From the NCBI GenBank assembly GCA_017617805.1, contig JAFZVN010000002.1, positions 18,135-82,134 on the forward strand: 64,000 bases of DNA. The letters are read 5' to 3'. Below are positions 1-9,591 of this stretch, piece after piece. The translations under genes and the position numbers were made by a program. Source of the stretch: Bacteroidaceae bacterium. Its GTDB lineage: Bacteria; Bacteroidota; Bacteroidia; Bacteroidales; Bacteroidaceae. The notes under the pieces are model-generated. The model was not told the DNA's origin. It saw only the letters and a program-made list of their open reading frames with translations, and did not search any database. Numbering within the stretch: the first letter of the stretch is position 1; every line of letters begins with the position of its first letter.

Positions 1-1
1 C

Positions 2-319
2 ACCACCATTCCTCGTGCTGCCACGACACAGACCCAGTTCGATACTTACAACTATTTGGGTTCCGACCGTTTCGTGGAGGATTGCTCATACGTTCGTCTT
101 AACTATGCACAGCTGTCTTACACCTTTAAGCCTGCGTTGCTGAAGACGATCGGTCTGAAGGCACTCCGTGCAAACTTGACGCTCAACAACTTGTTCTGCT
201 TGACCAAGTATTCCGGTATTGACCCAGAGCACCCACAGGGTGGTTACGGTGCAGCAACAGATGGAAGTACGCTGCCAATCTCACGCTCCTTCACATTGGG
301 TGTTAATGTTTCATTCTAA
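2..319 (+). CDS. SusC-family TonB-dependent outer membrane porin, C-terminal fragment
   Basis: The reading frame is open from the window edge, so only the last ~105 codons are present and the true start lies upstream. The segment has the usual end of a SusC/RagA beta-barrel: DRFVEDCSYVRLNYAQLSY (last strands), a NNLFCLTKYSGIDPE stretch as in most SusC proteins, and a final SFTLGVNVSF strand ending in Phe, the signal used for barrel insertion. SusC proteins import glycans or peptides across the outer membrane using TonB energy. The partner SusD starts 15 bases after the stop. The substrate cannot be told from this fragment. Confidence 0.93.
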   Translation, partial: TTIPRAATTQTQFDTYNYLGSDRFVEDCSYVRLNYAQLSYTFKPALLKTIGLKALRANLTLNNLFCLTKYSGIDPEHPQGGYGAATDGSTLPISRSFTLGVNVSF

Positions 320-334
320 TTTAGGTGAATAGTC

Positions 335-2239
335 ATGAAAAAGATTAAAAATATCATATACTCTGCAGCAGCATATCTTGCTGTAGGTGTTGGCCTCACC
401 GCTTGTGACATTGACTTGCTTCCTCTCAACGAAGTGGTATATGAGAACTTCTGGACGAACAAGGATGATGTGGAAAGTGTTGTGGCGGCCTGTTACACGT
501 CCCTAATGGACGAGGATTATGTGGAAAGATTGATTGTATGGGGTGAAACTCGTTCTGACAATGTGGCGGCAGGTACCAGTCCTGGTGATGACTTAAGACA
601 CCTTTTGAAGGGAAGTCTTAAAACAACAAATACGTATTGTAATTGGAGTTCTATTTATAAAGCAATCAACCATTGTAATGTGGTGCTTCATGAGGCTCCA
701 GCTGTGTTTGAGAAGGATCCAAACTACACGGAATCAGATCTCCGCATTAATATCGCTGAGTGTAAATTCATTCGTGCTTATTCCTATCTGACACTCATCA
801 AGACTTTCAAGGATGTGCCTTTCACTTTTGAAGCGTCTATTGATGACACGCAGCCTTTCCGCCTTCCACAGACGAAGTTCGAAGTGATTCTCGATACACT
901 CATCAATGACATTGAGGGTTGTAAGAACTATGCTCCGAACCGTTACTCAGAGGTGGCCAAGAATACAGGTAAGGTGACTCGTGTTGCTATGTATTCGTTG
1001 CTGGCTGAATTGTATTTGTGGCGTGCAGCTGATGTGAATCTGACAAAAGCTCAGCAGAATGTGTACTACAGCAAGTGCATTGAAGCTTGTGACTGGGTGC
1101 TCAACTACAAGGTTCAGCAATATGAGGATAATGAGATTGAGGGTCTTGACCTCAGAACGGTAGTGGATAAGGAAGTCTACAAGGAATATGGTTACCCACT
1201 GCTTGCCGAAGAAATGACCCCTGGTACGAACAATGGTGGACCTAAAGCCACAAACTCTATTTTCGGTGATGGTGGTTCCTTCGAGACTATCTTCGAGATT
1301 ACTTATAAGTATCGTGGCGATAACAAGTCGAATGATGCTGTTGACGGTATATATGGCACCTCTTCCAGCTCACAGGCAGTGGTTGGAGCCGAGAAGTTGT
1401 TTGAGAGTAAGCCAGACAATAACAGTAGCTACTCAGACAATCGATTGTTCTCAGTTCCATCTGATTATCGTTCCATCGCATCCTTCTATTTCAATGAATC
1501 ATCTGGTGGATACAATATCTATAAATATACTATTGAAAAGAACGAGGCTGGCGATCCACAACGTGAGTATGGACGTGTAGGAACAGCGTACACCGCAGCG
1601 ACCCGCACTCAGAGCTATCGTGGTAGTGATCCTGCTAACTGGATTCTCTATCGTCTTACCGAGATTATGCTTATTCGTGCAGAAGCAGAGATAGAAATGG
1701 CATTCAATATGGATTCGGCCGAAACTCCTGTGGAGCCAGTTGACACAACCTCTGCAGATACAACTTCTGCACCTGGCAAGATGCGTAAGATAGGCAAACA
1801 GTTCCATAATTCTTCTGTGGCTGTTTCTGGTTCTTCTCTTTCTGATCCAGATGAATTGAAACTCGATGCATTCAATTTGATTTCAGCAGTGTATCGCCGT
1901 TCGAACCCTGTGGTGAAGACGCAGCCTAAGTATGCTCCAACACAGCCTTCTACGTATGAAGGTTATCACACCCTGCTGATGAATGAGCGCAGACGTGAAT
2001 TCCTCTTCGAAGGAAAGCGTTATTTTGACCTTGTTCGTGAAGCACGTCGCATTGGCACAACAGAACAATTCAGAAAGGCCATGTCTTCGAAATACACAGA
2101 TTCTAACGGTGCTGTTGCTGTGAAGATGGTGCAGATGGATTTCATGTATATGCCAGTTCTGAAATCTGAAATGAAAGTGAACCCTGCTCTTATTCAGAAC
2201 TCATGCTATCTGGATGAAGAGGAAAATATCAAAAACTAA
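335..2239 (+). CDS. SusD/RagB-family nutrient-binding outer membrane lipoprotein
   Basis: 634 residues. The lipobox is LTAC with Cys24. The N-terminal LPLNEVVYENFWTNKDDVES region and the C-terminal RRREFLFEGKRYFDLVR motif are hallmarks of SusD proteins, which cap the SusC barrel at the cell surface and hand over ligand. It directly follows the SusC fragment and is 6 bases from the next gene, so they are one operon. Oddity: around residues 460-510 there is a Thr/Ser/Pro/Asp-rich low-complexity insert (PVDTTSADTTSAPGK) that is not part of the usual SusD fold and may be a flexible surface loop. The ligand is unknown. Confidence 0.93.
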   Translation: MKKIKNIIYSAAAYLAVGVGLTACDIDLLPLNEVVYENFWTNKDDVESVVAACYTSLMDEDYVERLIVWGETRSDNVAAGTSPGDDLRHLLKGSLKTTNTYCNWSSIYKAINHCNVVLHEAPAVFEKDPNYTESDLRINIAECKFIRAYSYLTLIKTFKDVPFTFEASIDDTQPFRLPQTKFEVILDTLINDIEGCKNYAPNRYSEVAKNTGKVTRVAMYSLLAELYLWRAADVNLTKAQQNVYYSKCIEACDWVLNYKVQQYEDNEIEGLDLRTVVDKEVYKEYGYPLLAEEMTPGTNNGGPKATNSIFGDGGSFETIFEITYKYRGDNKSNDAVDGIYGTSSSSQAVVGAEKLFESKPDNNSSYSDNRLFSVPSDYRSIASFYFNESSGGYNIYKYTIEKNEAGDPQREYGRVGTAYTAATRTQSYRGSDPANWILYRLTEIMLIRAEAEIEMAFNMDSAETPVEPVDTTSADTTSAPGKMRKIGKQFHNSSVAVSGSSLSDPDELKLDAFNLISAVYRRSNPVVKTQPKYAPTQPSTYEGYHTLLMNERRREFLFEGKRYFDLVREARRIGTTEQFRKAMSSKYTDSNGAVAVKMVQMDFMYMPVLKSEMKVNPALIQNSCYLDEEENIKN

Positions 2240-2245
2240 AGCTTT

Positions 2246-4378
2246 ATGAAACAGATAAAATTTAATTTATGGGCTGTAGCCCTGTTCTTCCTCTCGGTGG
2301 TTCAGGTCAGCGTGGTAAGCTGTTCTGACGACCCAGGTGTGGAGAACTACTATACAGCTGTCAGAGAATATGCTTCTGACTACCTCCAGAATCGTGAGCA
2401 GTTTTCTGAATATGTCCAGATTCTCCAGAAAGCGACTGGTGAGCGTGGTGACCTCCGTTTGGTTGATATGCTCGGAACCTATGGAGCTTATACGGTCTTT
2501 GCGCCAACCAATGATGCTATTGACAAGTACCTCCGTTCAAGAGGTTTAAGCTCTGTGGAAGAGTTGTCAAAAGAGGATTGCGACACGATCGCACTGAACT
2601 CCATCATTGATGGTAAGGCTTACTTTACAACGGACGATTGCAATGACATGATCTCTAACATGTTGGAGCGCAAGTTGAGATGGAAGTTCCTCTTGGAGTG
2701 GGATGCTGCTGCCCAGGATTCCGTTCCTGTGACTTACATCAACACGGCGCATGTATCACATGAGAATGACTCCGTCAGCAATGGTGTGGTACATATCGTG
2801 AATGAACTGGTGGACTCCTACAATGGTTTTGTGGCTTCACTGATTCAGGGCGACTCCACTTGTCTTCTGTACACAGCAGCCTTGGAGGTGACGCACATGA
2901 TTGACTCATTGAACATTGACCAAGATCTTGATTATGGTTGGGCTACTTCTCAGGATCGTATTGACTCTTGTACTTGGACCAACGACAAGCTGTGTATTCC
3001 TACTGCCAAGGATTTGAATGGTGGTGGTGGTGAGTACGATAATGTGGCTTATCCTGAAAAGCGCTACTTCAACTTTACCATTTTCGTATGTCCTGACTCC
3101 ATTCTGAAAGCGAAGTATGGCATTGAGACCATCGATGACCTCCGTGCCAAGGCGCGTGAGCTCTATGAGCCAGTTTATCCAGAGGATGCAGATGTGACGG
3201 ATGAGACAGACCGTCGCAACTACCTTAACCGCTTCATCTCTTATCATATCTTGAATCGTAATGGCGCTTATTATAAGTTGACTCCATACGATGGCGGTAG
3301 TGGTAATCTGCAATACAACTTCAACCGTCGTAAGTATGATATGAATGACTGGTATGAGACATTGATGCCTTATTCACTGATGAAGTTCTCCTTCCCATCG
3401 GGTTCTCAGTCAGGTCTTTACATCAACCGTCGTGGTGTTCAGTCACGTGCAGATGAGCGCGGTGTGTTTGTGCCAGGTACGAAAGTGATGGATCCTTCAA
3501 GGTTCCCTGATACCAAGTTTGATGGAACAAATGGTCTCTATCACTATATTGATGGTATCGTGGCATACGACAAGGAGATGCAGGAAGTGGTCATGAATGA
3601 CTGCATGCGTATGGATGGCACGACGTTGTCTCCTGACTTCATGACCCTCTTGACGGATGGCCAGACGGCACGTGGTCACTATTGGCGTAATGGTGAACGC
3701 TACTCTTCGGCTGTCAACAGTGGTGTGGCTGCAAGTAATCCAAACCGAAGTGTCGGCTTCAAGCCTGGTAAGGCTCGTAACTTCTCATATAGTGAAAATA
3801 CTCACATGCATGTTCGTGGCCGTTCTTTGTGGTTCTGGTCTTACGAGGGCGATGAGCTTATCTTCAAAGGACGTTATGATGTGACCATCAAGTTGCCGCC
3901 TGTTCCAGCTGGAACTTACGAGGTACGTATGATGACTTGCGTAGGCTTCGCTACTCGAGGAATTATCCAGTACTACTTGGGTGCTGATCCTAAGAATTTG
4001 GAGCCTCAGGGCATTCCATTCGATATGCGTCCTGGTGGCCGTACCCTATTTGGATGGAAATCGGATGATGACCTTGGTGATGACGATGCCATCACGGCTT
4101 TTGACAAGTCTATCCACAACATTGGTTGGATGAAGGGACCAAAGTGTTACCATTGTGGTCATAAGTCCAGTTTCGAGTCCAGTTCTACGACGATGCGTGG
4201 TCAGGACAACACGATTCGAAAGGTGGTGGGTACCTTTGTTTCTGATGGTCGAACGGATCGCTATATGCGTATCCAGCAGAAGATGGAGTCAGAGAACAAC
4301 GAGTTGAACTTTGACTATTTGGAAATCTGTCCAAGTTCTGTTTATAACAATGAGTATTTTGCAGAACCTCTTTGGTAA
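2246..4378 (+). CDS. Fasciclin (FAS1) domain lipoprotein, probable surface ligand-binding component
   Basis: 710 residues. Signal peptide with lipobox VVSC (Cys26) followed by Ser-Asp-Asp, the acidic pattern that sends Bacteroidetes lipoproteins to the cell surface. Residues ~55-200 form a FAS1 domain: YTVFAPTNDAIDKYL (strand plus helix) and a later HVSHENDSVSNGVVHIVNELV segment. A second, weaker FAS1-like region follows at ~200-420. The C-terminal third is a beta-rich part with a Cys-x2-Cys pair (CYHCGH). In other Bacteroidetes, FAS1 lipoproteins occupy the SusE/SusF position beside SusCD pairs, so a substrate-binding role is inferred. No catalytic motif is seen. Confidence 0.85.
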   Translation: MKQIKFNLWAVALFFLSVVQVSVVSCSDDPGVENYYTAVREYASDYLQNREQFSEYVQILQKATGERGDLRLVDMLGTYGAYTVFAPTNDAIDKYLRSRGLSSVEELSKEDCDTIALNSIIDGKAYFTTDDCNDMISNMLERKLRWKFLLEWDAAAQDSVPVTYINTAHVSHENDSVSNGVVHIVNELVDSYNGFVASLIQGDSTCLLYTAALEVTHMIDSLNIDQDLDYGWATSQDRIDSCTWTNDKLCIPTAKDLNGGGGEYDNVAYPEKRYFNFTIFVCPDSILKAKYGIETIDDLRAKARELYEPVYPEDADVTDETDRRNYLNRFISYHILNRNGAYYKLTPYDGGSGNLQYNFNRRKYDMNDWYETLMPYSLMKFSFPSGSQSGLYINRRGVQSRADERGVFVPGTKVMDPSRFPDTKFDGTNGLYHYIDGIVAYDKEMQEVVMNDCMRMDGTTLSPDFMTLLTDGQTARGHYWRNGERYSSAVNSGVAASNPNRSVGFKPGKARNFSYSENTHMHVRGRSLWFWSYEGDELIFKGRYDVTIKLPPVPAGTYEVRMMTCVGFATRGIIQYYLGADPKNLEPQGIPFDMRPGGRTLFGWKSDDDLGDDDAITAFDKSIHNIGWMKGPKCYHCGHKSSFESSSTTMRGQDNTIRKVVGTFVSDGRTDRYMRIQQKMESENNELNFDYLEICPSSVYNNEYFAEPLW

Positions 4379-4388
4379 ATAACAATCT

Positions 4389-4426
4389 GCTTGTCTCGTC
4401 TGCTCAGACGAGTGGGCGAGACAAGC
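4389..4426 (+). promoter_or_regulatory. Intercistronic hairpin with two mutually exclusive folds
   Basis: In the 67-base gap between the two FAS1 genes, GCTTGTCTCG (4389-4398) pairs perfectly with CGAGACAAGC (4417-4426). Inside it, CTCGTCTG (4395-4402) pairs perfectly with CAGACGAG (4405-4412). The two helices share 4395-4398, so both cannot be complete at once. No T-run follows, so this is not a typical terminator. It may stabilise or process the mRNA; the function is inferred. Confidence 0.5.
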
Positions 4427-4445
4427 TCCTAATAAGTATAAATAT

Positions 4446-6329
4446 ATGAATAAGATAAAAAATACATTCCGTGCAGGATTTGCGATAGCAGCAGGGCTGG
4501 TTGCTATGTACTCATGTACTGACACGTGGAATGACCACTATGAGACTGCGGCAATGCTCAATTATGACGGCACGACCATGCAGGCATTGGAGGAGAATGC
4601 TTCAGACTTCGCCAAGGTGGTCAAAGCGTATGGTTATGATCGCGAACTTGCTTCAGACAATGTCTATACTGTTTGGGCTCCTGCTAATGGTTCGTTTAAC
4701 ATCTCCGATTATATTGATTCTAATGGCAAGATGATAGCGGACTCTACTGACGTGGTAAAGGAATTTATCAAGAATCACGTAGCCCGTTATGCTCTCTCGC
4801 TCAACGCTGAAGACCAAATTTTCAGTCTGATGAATGAAAAGAAAGCAACTATGACTGCTGATGGTTTGTTTGGTAGTGCACGTATCACGAAGAAGAACTT
4901 ATCATGCAAGAATGGTATTCTTCATGTGATTGATGCAGCTTCTCCCTACAGTTATAACCTGTTTGAATTGATCTACAAGCAGTATCGTGAGGAAGATACT
5001 CCAGGAAAGGACACCCTTTCTCTCTATGCTTTCCTGTATGATCCAGAGAACAACCAAGACTCTCTGATTGAGAACAAGTCGGTGAGCCGTGGTGTGGACG
5101 AAAATGGTGATAAGATTTGGGTCGATTCTTTCGTGATGCGTAACAATACCATCTTGAAGAATGTGGATGCCAAACTGTATGAAGAGGACTCTAGTTTCAT
5201 CGCTATCCTTCCATCTGCCAAGGCATGGGCTGAGCGTTACAAGATTGCTGAGAGCCTGTTGAAGTTTAACCCTGTGGAGGATTCCCGCACTCCAGGTGCT
5301 TGCGATTCTCTCCAGCGTCACTATGCCAACCACTTCGCTATGACAGACTTGTTCTTCAATAAGAATGCTAATGAGCATTGGCAGGATTCATTGAAATCGA
5401 CTCTCTATAAAGGTATGCCTTGGTATGAGCATGTGTATTACAGCAAGATGCCAAAGGATTTGCCAGAAGATACGGAATTGAATGATATCCTTGCCAAAAG
5501 TGGTACTCCTTTTGAATGCTCCAATGGCGATGGCTATTTGGTGGATGAATATCCTATGTCTGAATATGAGCAGTTCTTCAAGAAAATCAAGGTGACTGCT
5601 AATTCAAGAAGTATTAACCTTGATCTCGATTCTAAAGGTAAAACGAAGTTTACCAGTAACGTGAGTGAAACCTTTAGATCTTCATCTGGTACTTATACAT
5701 CATTTGTGCGTGACACATTAACTAATGAGATTATCGATAGAAAGAGCATCAATTACAATTATGTAGATATCGTTCCTTCTACTAAGTCTGTGAACCCCTT
5801 AGTGGGCTTCGATATTCCGAACACATTGTCTGGCACTTATGATCTATATGTTGTCACTTGCCCCATCTGGTTGAGCACTGATTATGCCAATATTGAAGAT
5901 TCTTTGTGGGATGCACGCCCATATCGTTTCTATGCATATGTATTCGAGCGTGATGATACCGATAAGAACATGGGTGAATATCCTTCGTCGGCTCCTCGCT
6001 TGGATAATCCTGCTACAGGTGAAAACTACTTCGAGACAAGAGGTTTGACATACGGGGAAGATGGTCACATCATCGTGAATGATACGACTTATCTGGGTTC
6101 ATATACCTTCAAGAATGCCTACTATGGTCGCAATGATGAGGGTGTTGTAATCCAGTTCCAGACATACATCACTTCTAAGCAGACAGACCTGTACTCTCGT
6201 GAGATGCTCATCAGCTCCATCATTCTGAAACCACGCGATGGAAAATCAGAAGAAGTGGTGGTTCCTGTAGCAGAAGAGGCTAAAATGAGAAAAAGTTCTA
6301 AGTTGACAACTTCAAATACACGTAATTAA
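4446..6329 (+). CDS. Fasciclin (FAS1) domain lipoprotein, second copy
   Basis: 627 residues. Signal peptide with lipobox MYSC (Cys24) followed by TDTWNDHYE, a start seen on many Bacteroidetes FAS1 lipoproteins. FAS1-like region at ~30-170: DNVYTVWAPANGSFNISDY and later NGILHVIDAASPYSYN. A second related region spans ~170-370 (FIAILPSAKAWAERY, CDSLQRHYANHFAMTDLFF). The C-terminal half is beta-rich and of unknown fold. It sits in the same operon as the previous FAS1 gene and is 1 base from the next SusC gene, which suggests co-translation and a shared surface complex. Substrate unknown. Confidence 0.85.
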   Translation: MNKIKNTFRAGFAIAAGLVAMYSCTDTWNDHYETAAMLNYDGTTMQALEENASDFAKVVKAYGYDRELASDNVYTVWAPANGSFNISDYIDSNGKMIADSTDVVKEFIKNHVARYALSLNAEDQIFSLMNEKKATMTADGLFGSARITKKNLSCKNGILHVIDAASPYSYNLFELIYKQYREEDTPGKDTLSLYAFLYDPENNQDSLIENKSVSRGVDENGDKIWVDSFVMRNNTILKNVDAKLYEEDSSFIAILPSAKAWAERYKIAESLLKFNPVEDSRTPGACDSLQRHYANHFAMTDLFFNKNANEHWQDSLKSTLYKGMPWYEHVYYSKMPKDLPEDTELNDILAKSGTPFECSNGDGYLVDEYPMSEYEQFFKKIKVTANSRSINLDLDSKGKTKFTSNVSETFRSSSGTYTSFVRDTLTNEIIDRKSINYNYVDIVPSTKSVNPLVGFDIPNTLSGTYDLYVVTCPIWLSTDYANIEDSLWDARPYRFYAYVFERDDTDKNMGEYPSSAPRLDNPATGENYFETRGLTYGEDGHIIVNDTTYLGSYTFKNAYYGRNDEGVVIQFQTYITSKQTDLYSREMLISSIILKPRDGKSEEVVVPVAEEAKMRKSSKLTTSNTRN

Positions 6330-6330
6330 T

Positions 6331-9300
6331 ATGCAGCACTTCAATAAATACGGAATCGCAGCACTGATGTGCTTCCTGGGTACGGCTCTTCCAGTAGTCG
6401 CACAGGATGAGGTACAAGAGGAGGTTACAACCGAGGTGGCTGCCCCAGTTAAGAAAATCAAACCGGCGAAGAATTACCCCACTATAGAGGTGAAGGGTAC
6501 GGTGGTGGATGCTGTGACAGGCGAACCACTCCCCGGTGCTCAGATTCAGGCCTTCAACAACAGATATTATACAGCCATGGCTGGCGAAAATGGTGAATAT
6601 ACCATTCAAGTGCCTAAGTTCGTGACTGCATTGACTGTGAAGTTGCAGGGTTATAATCTGAATAATGTGTCTATCAACGGTCGTACTACAGATGTGAATG
6701 TCCGCCTGCAATCAGATCTTCTGAAGGCTGATTACACCACGAATGCGACTGCTCGCAAGTCAGTTTCTGCTGACAACTTTGATAATACTCCTTCCATCAC
6801 CATTGATCAGGAGATTCAGAATTCGTTAGGTGCCGACATTCGCACCATTCAGCGTTCTGCTAATCCAGGCCAGGGTGTCTCTATGTTCATCAACGGTTTG
6901 AACTCTCTGAATTCCAATGCCCAGCCTCTGGTCATTGTGGACAATGTGATTTTTGATCCAATGTATGATACGGAGATGTTGCACACAGGCTATTTCAACA
7001 ACCTGCTGCAAGGTATCAATGTGGATGACATTGAGTCTGTAGAGGTCCTGAAGAATGGTACCGCTATCTATGGTGCTAAGGCTGCCAATGGTGTACTGGT
7101 CATTAAGACCAAGCGCTGCCGTTCGATGGCAACTCGCATCGATGTGAACATCAGCGGAGGTGTAGAATTGAGACCTAAGACCATCGACTTGATGAATGCA
7201 GGTGAATATCGTTTGTACGCATCTAACTTGTTGCAGACAGCCGATACAAAACTGACTGAGTTCAAGTTCTTGAACACCGATCCGAATTACTATTATTATA
7301 ATATGTATCATAATGATACGGATTGGAACAAGGAAGTGACGAGAACAGCATGGACACAGAACTACGGTATTGCCATTCAAGGTGGTGATGATATTGCTAA
7401 GTATAACCTCTCTGTAGGTTACATGGATGCTAAGTCAACCCTTCAGCGCAACGACATGCAACGTTTCAATGTACGTTTCAATACGGACATCGTGCTGAAC
7501 AAGTGGTTCTATACCCAGTTCGACGCCAGCTACACCAACGTGACTCGTGACTTGAGAAGCGATGGTTGGGCTAATGGTCAGATGTTGCAAGCTTTGGCTT
7601 CTCCATCTTCTTTGGCAAATATCAAAGCTCCATTCTTGACACCCTTTGATTTCTCGACGGATGGTAAGAAGTCAGCCTTCCTTGCTGATGCAGATGATTA
7701 TATGTATGAGGTGTTGGGAAGTAGGGGTTCTATCGCTAACCCTGTCGCTATTCTCGAGAATGGTGAGGCGAAGAACAAGAACCATACGGACTGCACCATG
7801 ATTAACATTGCTATCGCTCCAACGTGGGAGCCAACGAAGGACTTCTCACTCACAGAGCGTTTCAGCTATACGATGCAGAGCTTCGATGAGGCTTATTTCA
7901 CGCCAATTATTGGTATGCCTAACTATACGGTAGCAGGTAGCCAGGGTGAAACGGAGAACACGAAGTACTCTCTGTTCTCGAAGCACAATGCTGTGTTCTC
8001 AGACACACGTGCTGACTGGAATATCCTTTCTAACGGTGCTCATCGTCTGGAATTGTTAGGTGGTATTCGTTTTATGAACGATACGTTCACGGCTTCTTAT
8101 CTCTATGGTGATAACACGGGTAATGATAAGACTCCTAATAACACTAGCAGCCAGCGTTCAAAGAAGATTCCTGGAACTGATACGAACTGGAGATCTCTTG
8201 CTTACTATGCAAATGCCGACTATAACTACATGGAGAAGTACTACGTGAGTGGTCAGCTCTCGATGGAGACCTCTTCTCGCTTTGGTAAGGATGCAGGCGG
8301 TCTTAAGTTATTCGGTGTGGCATGGGGTGTATTCCCATCTGCTCAGGCTGCTTGGGTAATGACCAATGAAGATTGGTTCCGTCCCAACAGATACGTGAAC
8401 ATGCTGAAGTTGAATGGTGGCTTTGAGTCTGTAGGTAACGATGCGATTGACAACTCAGCAACGCTGACGTATCTTGCATCTTCTTTGATGCTTGGTAATA
8501 ATGTTTCCACGATTGGTCTTGCCAACATCGGTAATCCCTCTCTCCATTGGGAAACCACGAATCGTTTTAATGTGGGTATGGAAGGTAATTTCTTTGACAA
8601 CCGCTTGAATCTGAAGTTTAACTACTTCTTCTCCAAGACAAACAATCTGGTGACACTCGGTACTTTGGCATACGTGGCTGGTCTGACAGACTACTATACC
8701 AACGATGGTTCTTTGAAGAACAATGGTTTTGATGCTGCTTTCAATGCGAAGGTGATCAACGAGAAGAACTTTAAGATGGAAGTAGGCGCAAGCATCGGTC
8801 ATTACAAGAACACGCTGAAGAGTTTGCCACAAGGGATGACCTCCTTTGAATCAACCATTTACGATGGTACCATTCTTTCTGAGGTGGGTCGTGCAGCTGG
8901 TGTCTTTTATGGCTACAAGACAGATGGTGTTTATAAGGATTCTGAAACAGCGGCCGCTGATGGCAAGTTCATCCGTGATGACTCGAACAATCCTGTTTAC
9001 TTCGGTGCAGGTGATGTGAAGTTCGTGGATAAGGATGGTAATGGTGAAATCAATGCTGATGACCGTTATGTGATTGGCGATCCTAACCCTGACATTTTTG
9101 GTAACGTCAATCTAAAGTTCCACATAGGTCAGCACTGGACATTGGCAACCAACTTCAAGTATTCTGTGGGCAATGATATTTACAACTATCAGCGCGCGAT
9201 GCTTGAAAGCGGATCCAACTTCATCAACCAGACGACTGCTGTCAACCGTCGTTGGATGGCAGAAGGTCAGGTGACAGACATTCCTAAGACTGTGTATGGC

Positions 9301-9579
9301 GACCCCATGGGTAACAGCCGTTTCTCAGACCGTTGGATTGAAGATGGTTCTTTCTTCAAGATGAAGAATGTGACCCTCTCTTACAGAGTGCCAATCCAGA
9401 ATGAGTACATTCAGGGCCTCACCTTCTGGGCTGCAGCAAATAACCTCTTCACGCTGACGAAGTATTTAGGCACAGACCCAGAGCTCTCTTGCCGCAATGG
9501 TGTTCTCTATCAGGGCATTGATGCAGGCTACCTCTCTTCTGGTCGCAGCTTCCATCTCGGTGTTAAGATTAACCTCTAA
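6331..9579 (+). CDS. SusC/RagA-family TonB-dependent outer membrane porin
   Basis: 1082 residues, usual family length. Signal peptide ending LPVVAQ. A carboxypeptidase-regulatory-like domain lies at ~50-130 (VKGTVVDAVTGEPLPGAQ), then the plug domain with QPLVIVDNVIFDP and IESVEVLKNGTAIYGAKAAN, then a large barrel ending in FHLGVKINL. Oddity: where SusC proteins normally carry a VVVGYG-type TonB box, this one reads TTNATARKSVSADN, so the TonB contact is divergent. There is also an extra acidic and Pro/Lys-rich stretch just after the signal peptide. It starts 1 base after the FAS1 gene and pairs with the SusD that follows. Confidence 0.93.
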   Translation: MQHFNKYGIAALMCFLGTALPVVAQDEVQEEVTTEVAAPVKKIKPAKNYPTIEVKGTVVDAVTGEPLPGAQIQAFNNRYYTAMAGENGEYTIQVPKFVTALTVKLQGYNLNNVSINGRTTDVNVRLQSDLLKADYTTNATARKSVSADNFDNTPSITIDQEIQNSLGADIRTIQRSANPGQGVSMFINGLNSLNSNAQPLVIVDNVIFDPMYDTEMLHTGYFNNLLQGINVDDIESVEVLKNGTAIYGAKAANGVLVIKTKRCRSMATRIDVNISGGVELRPKTIDLMNAGEYRLYASNLLQTADTKLTEFKFLNTDPNYYYYNMYHNDTDWNKEVTRTAWTQNYGIAIQGGDDIAKYNLSVGYMDAKSTLQRNDMQRFNVRFNTDIVLNKWFYTQFDASYTNVTRDLRSDGWANGQMLQALASPSSLANIKAPFLTPFDFSTDGKKSAFLADADDYMYEVLGSRGSIANPVAILENGEAKNKNHTDCTMINIAIAPTWEPTKDFSLTERFSYTMQSFDEAYFTPIIGMPNYTVAGSQGETENTKYSLFSKHNAVFSDTRADWNILSNGAHRLELLGGIRFMNDTFTASYLYGDNTGNDKTPNNTSSQRSKKIPGTDTNWRSLAYYANADYNYMEKYYVSGQLSMETSSRFGKDAGGLKLFGVAWGVFPSAQAAWVMTNEDWFRPNRYVNMLKLNGGFESVGNDAIDNSATLTYLASSLMLGNNVSTIGLANIGNPSLHWETTNRFNVGMEGNFFDNRLNLKFNYFFSKTNNLVTLGTLAYVAGLTDYYTNDGSLKNNGFDAAFNAKVINEKNFKMEVGASIGHYKNTLKSLPQGMTSFESTIYDGTILSEVGRAAGVFYGYKTDGVYKDSETAAADGKFIRDDSNNPVYFGAGDVKFVDKDGNGEINADDRYVIGDPNPDIFGNVNLKFHIGQHWTLATNFKYSVGNDIYNYQRAMLESGSNFINQTTAVNRRWMAEGQVTDIPKTVYGDPMGNSRFSDRWIEDGSFFKMKNVTLSYRVPIQNEYIQGLTFWAAANNLFTLTKYLGTDPELSCRNGVLYQGIDAGYLSSGRSFHLGVKINL

Positions 9580-9591
9580 TTCGTATTTATC

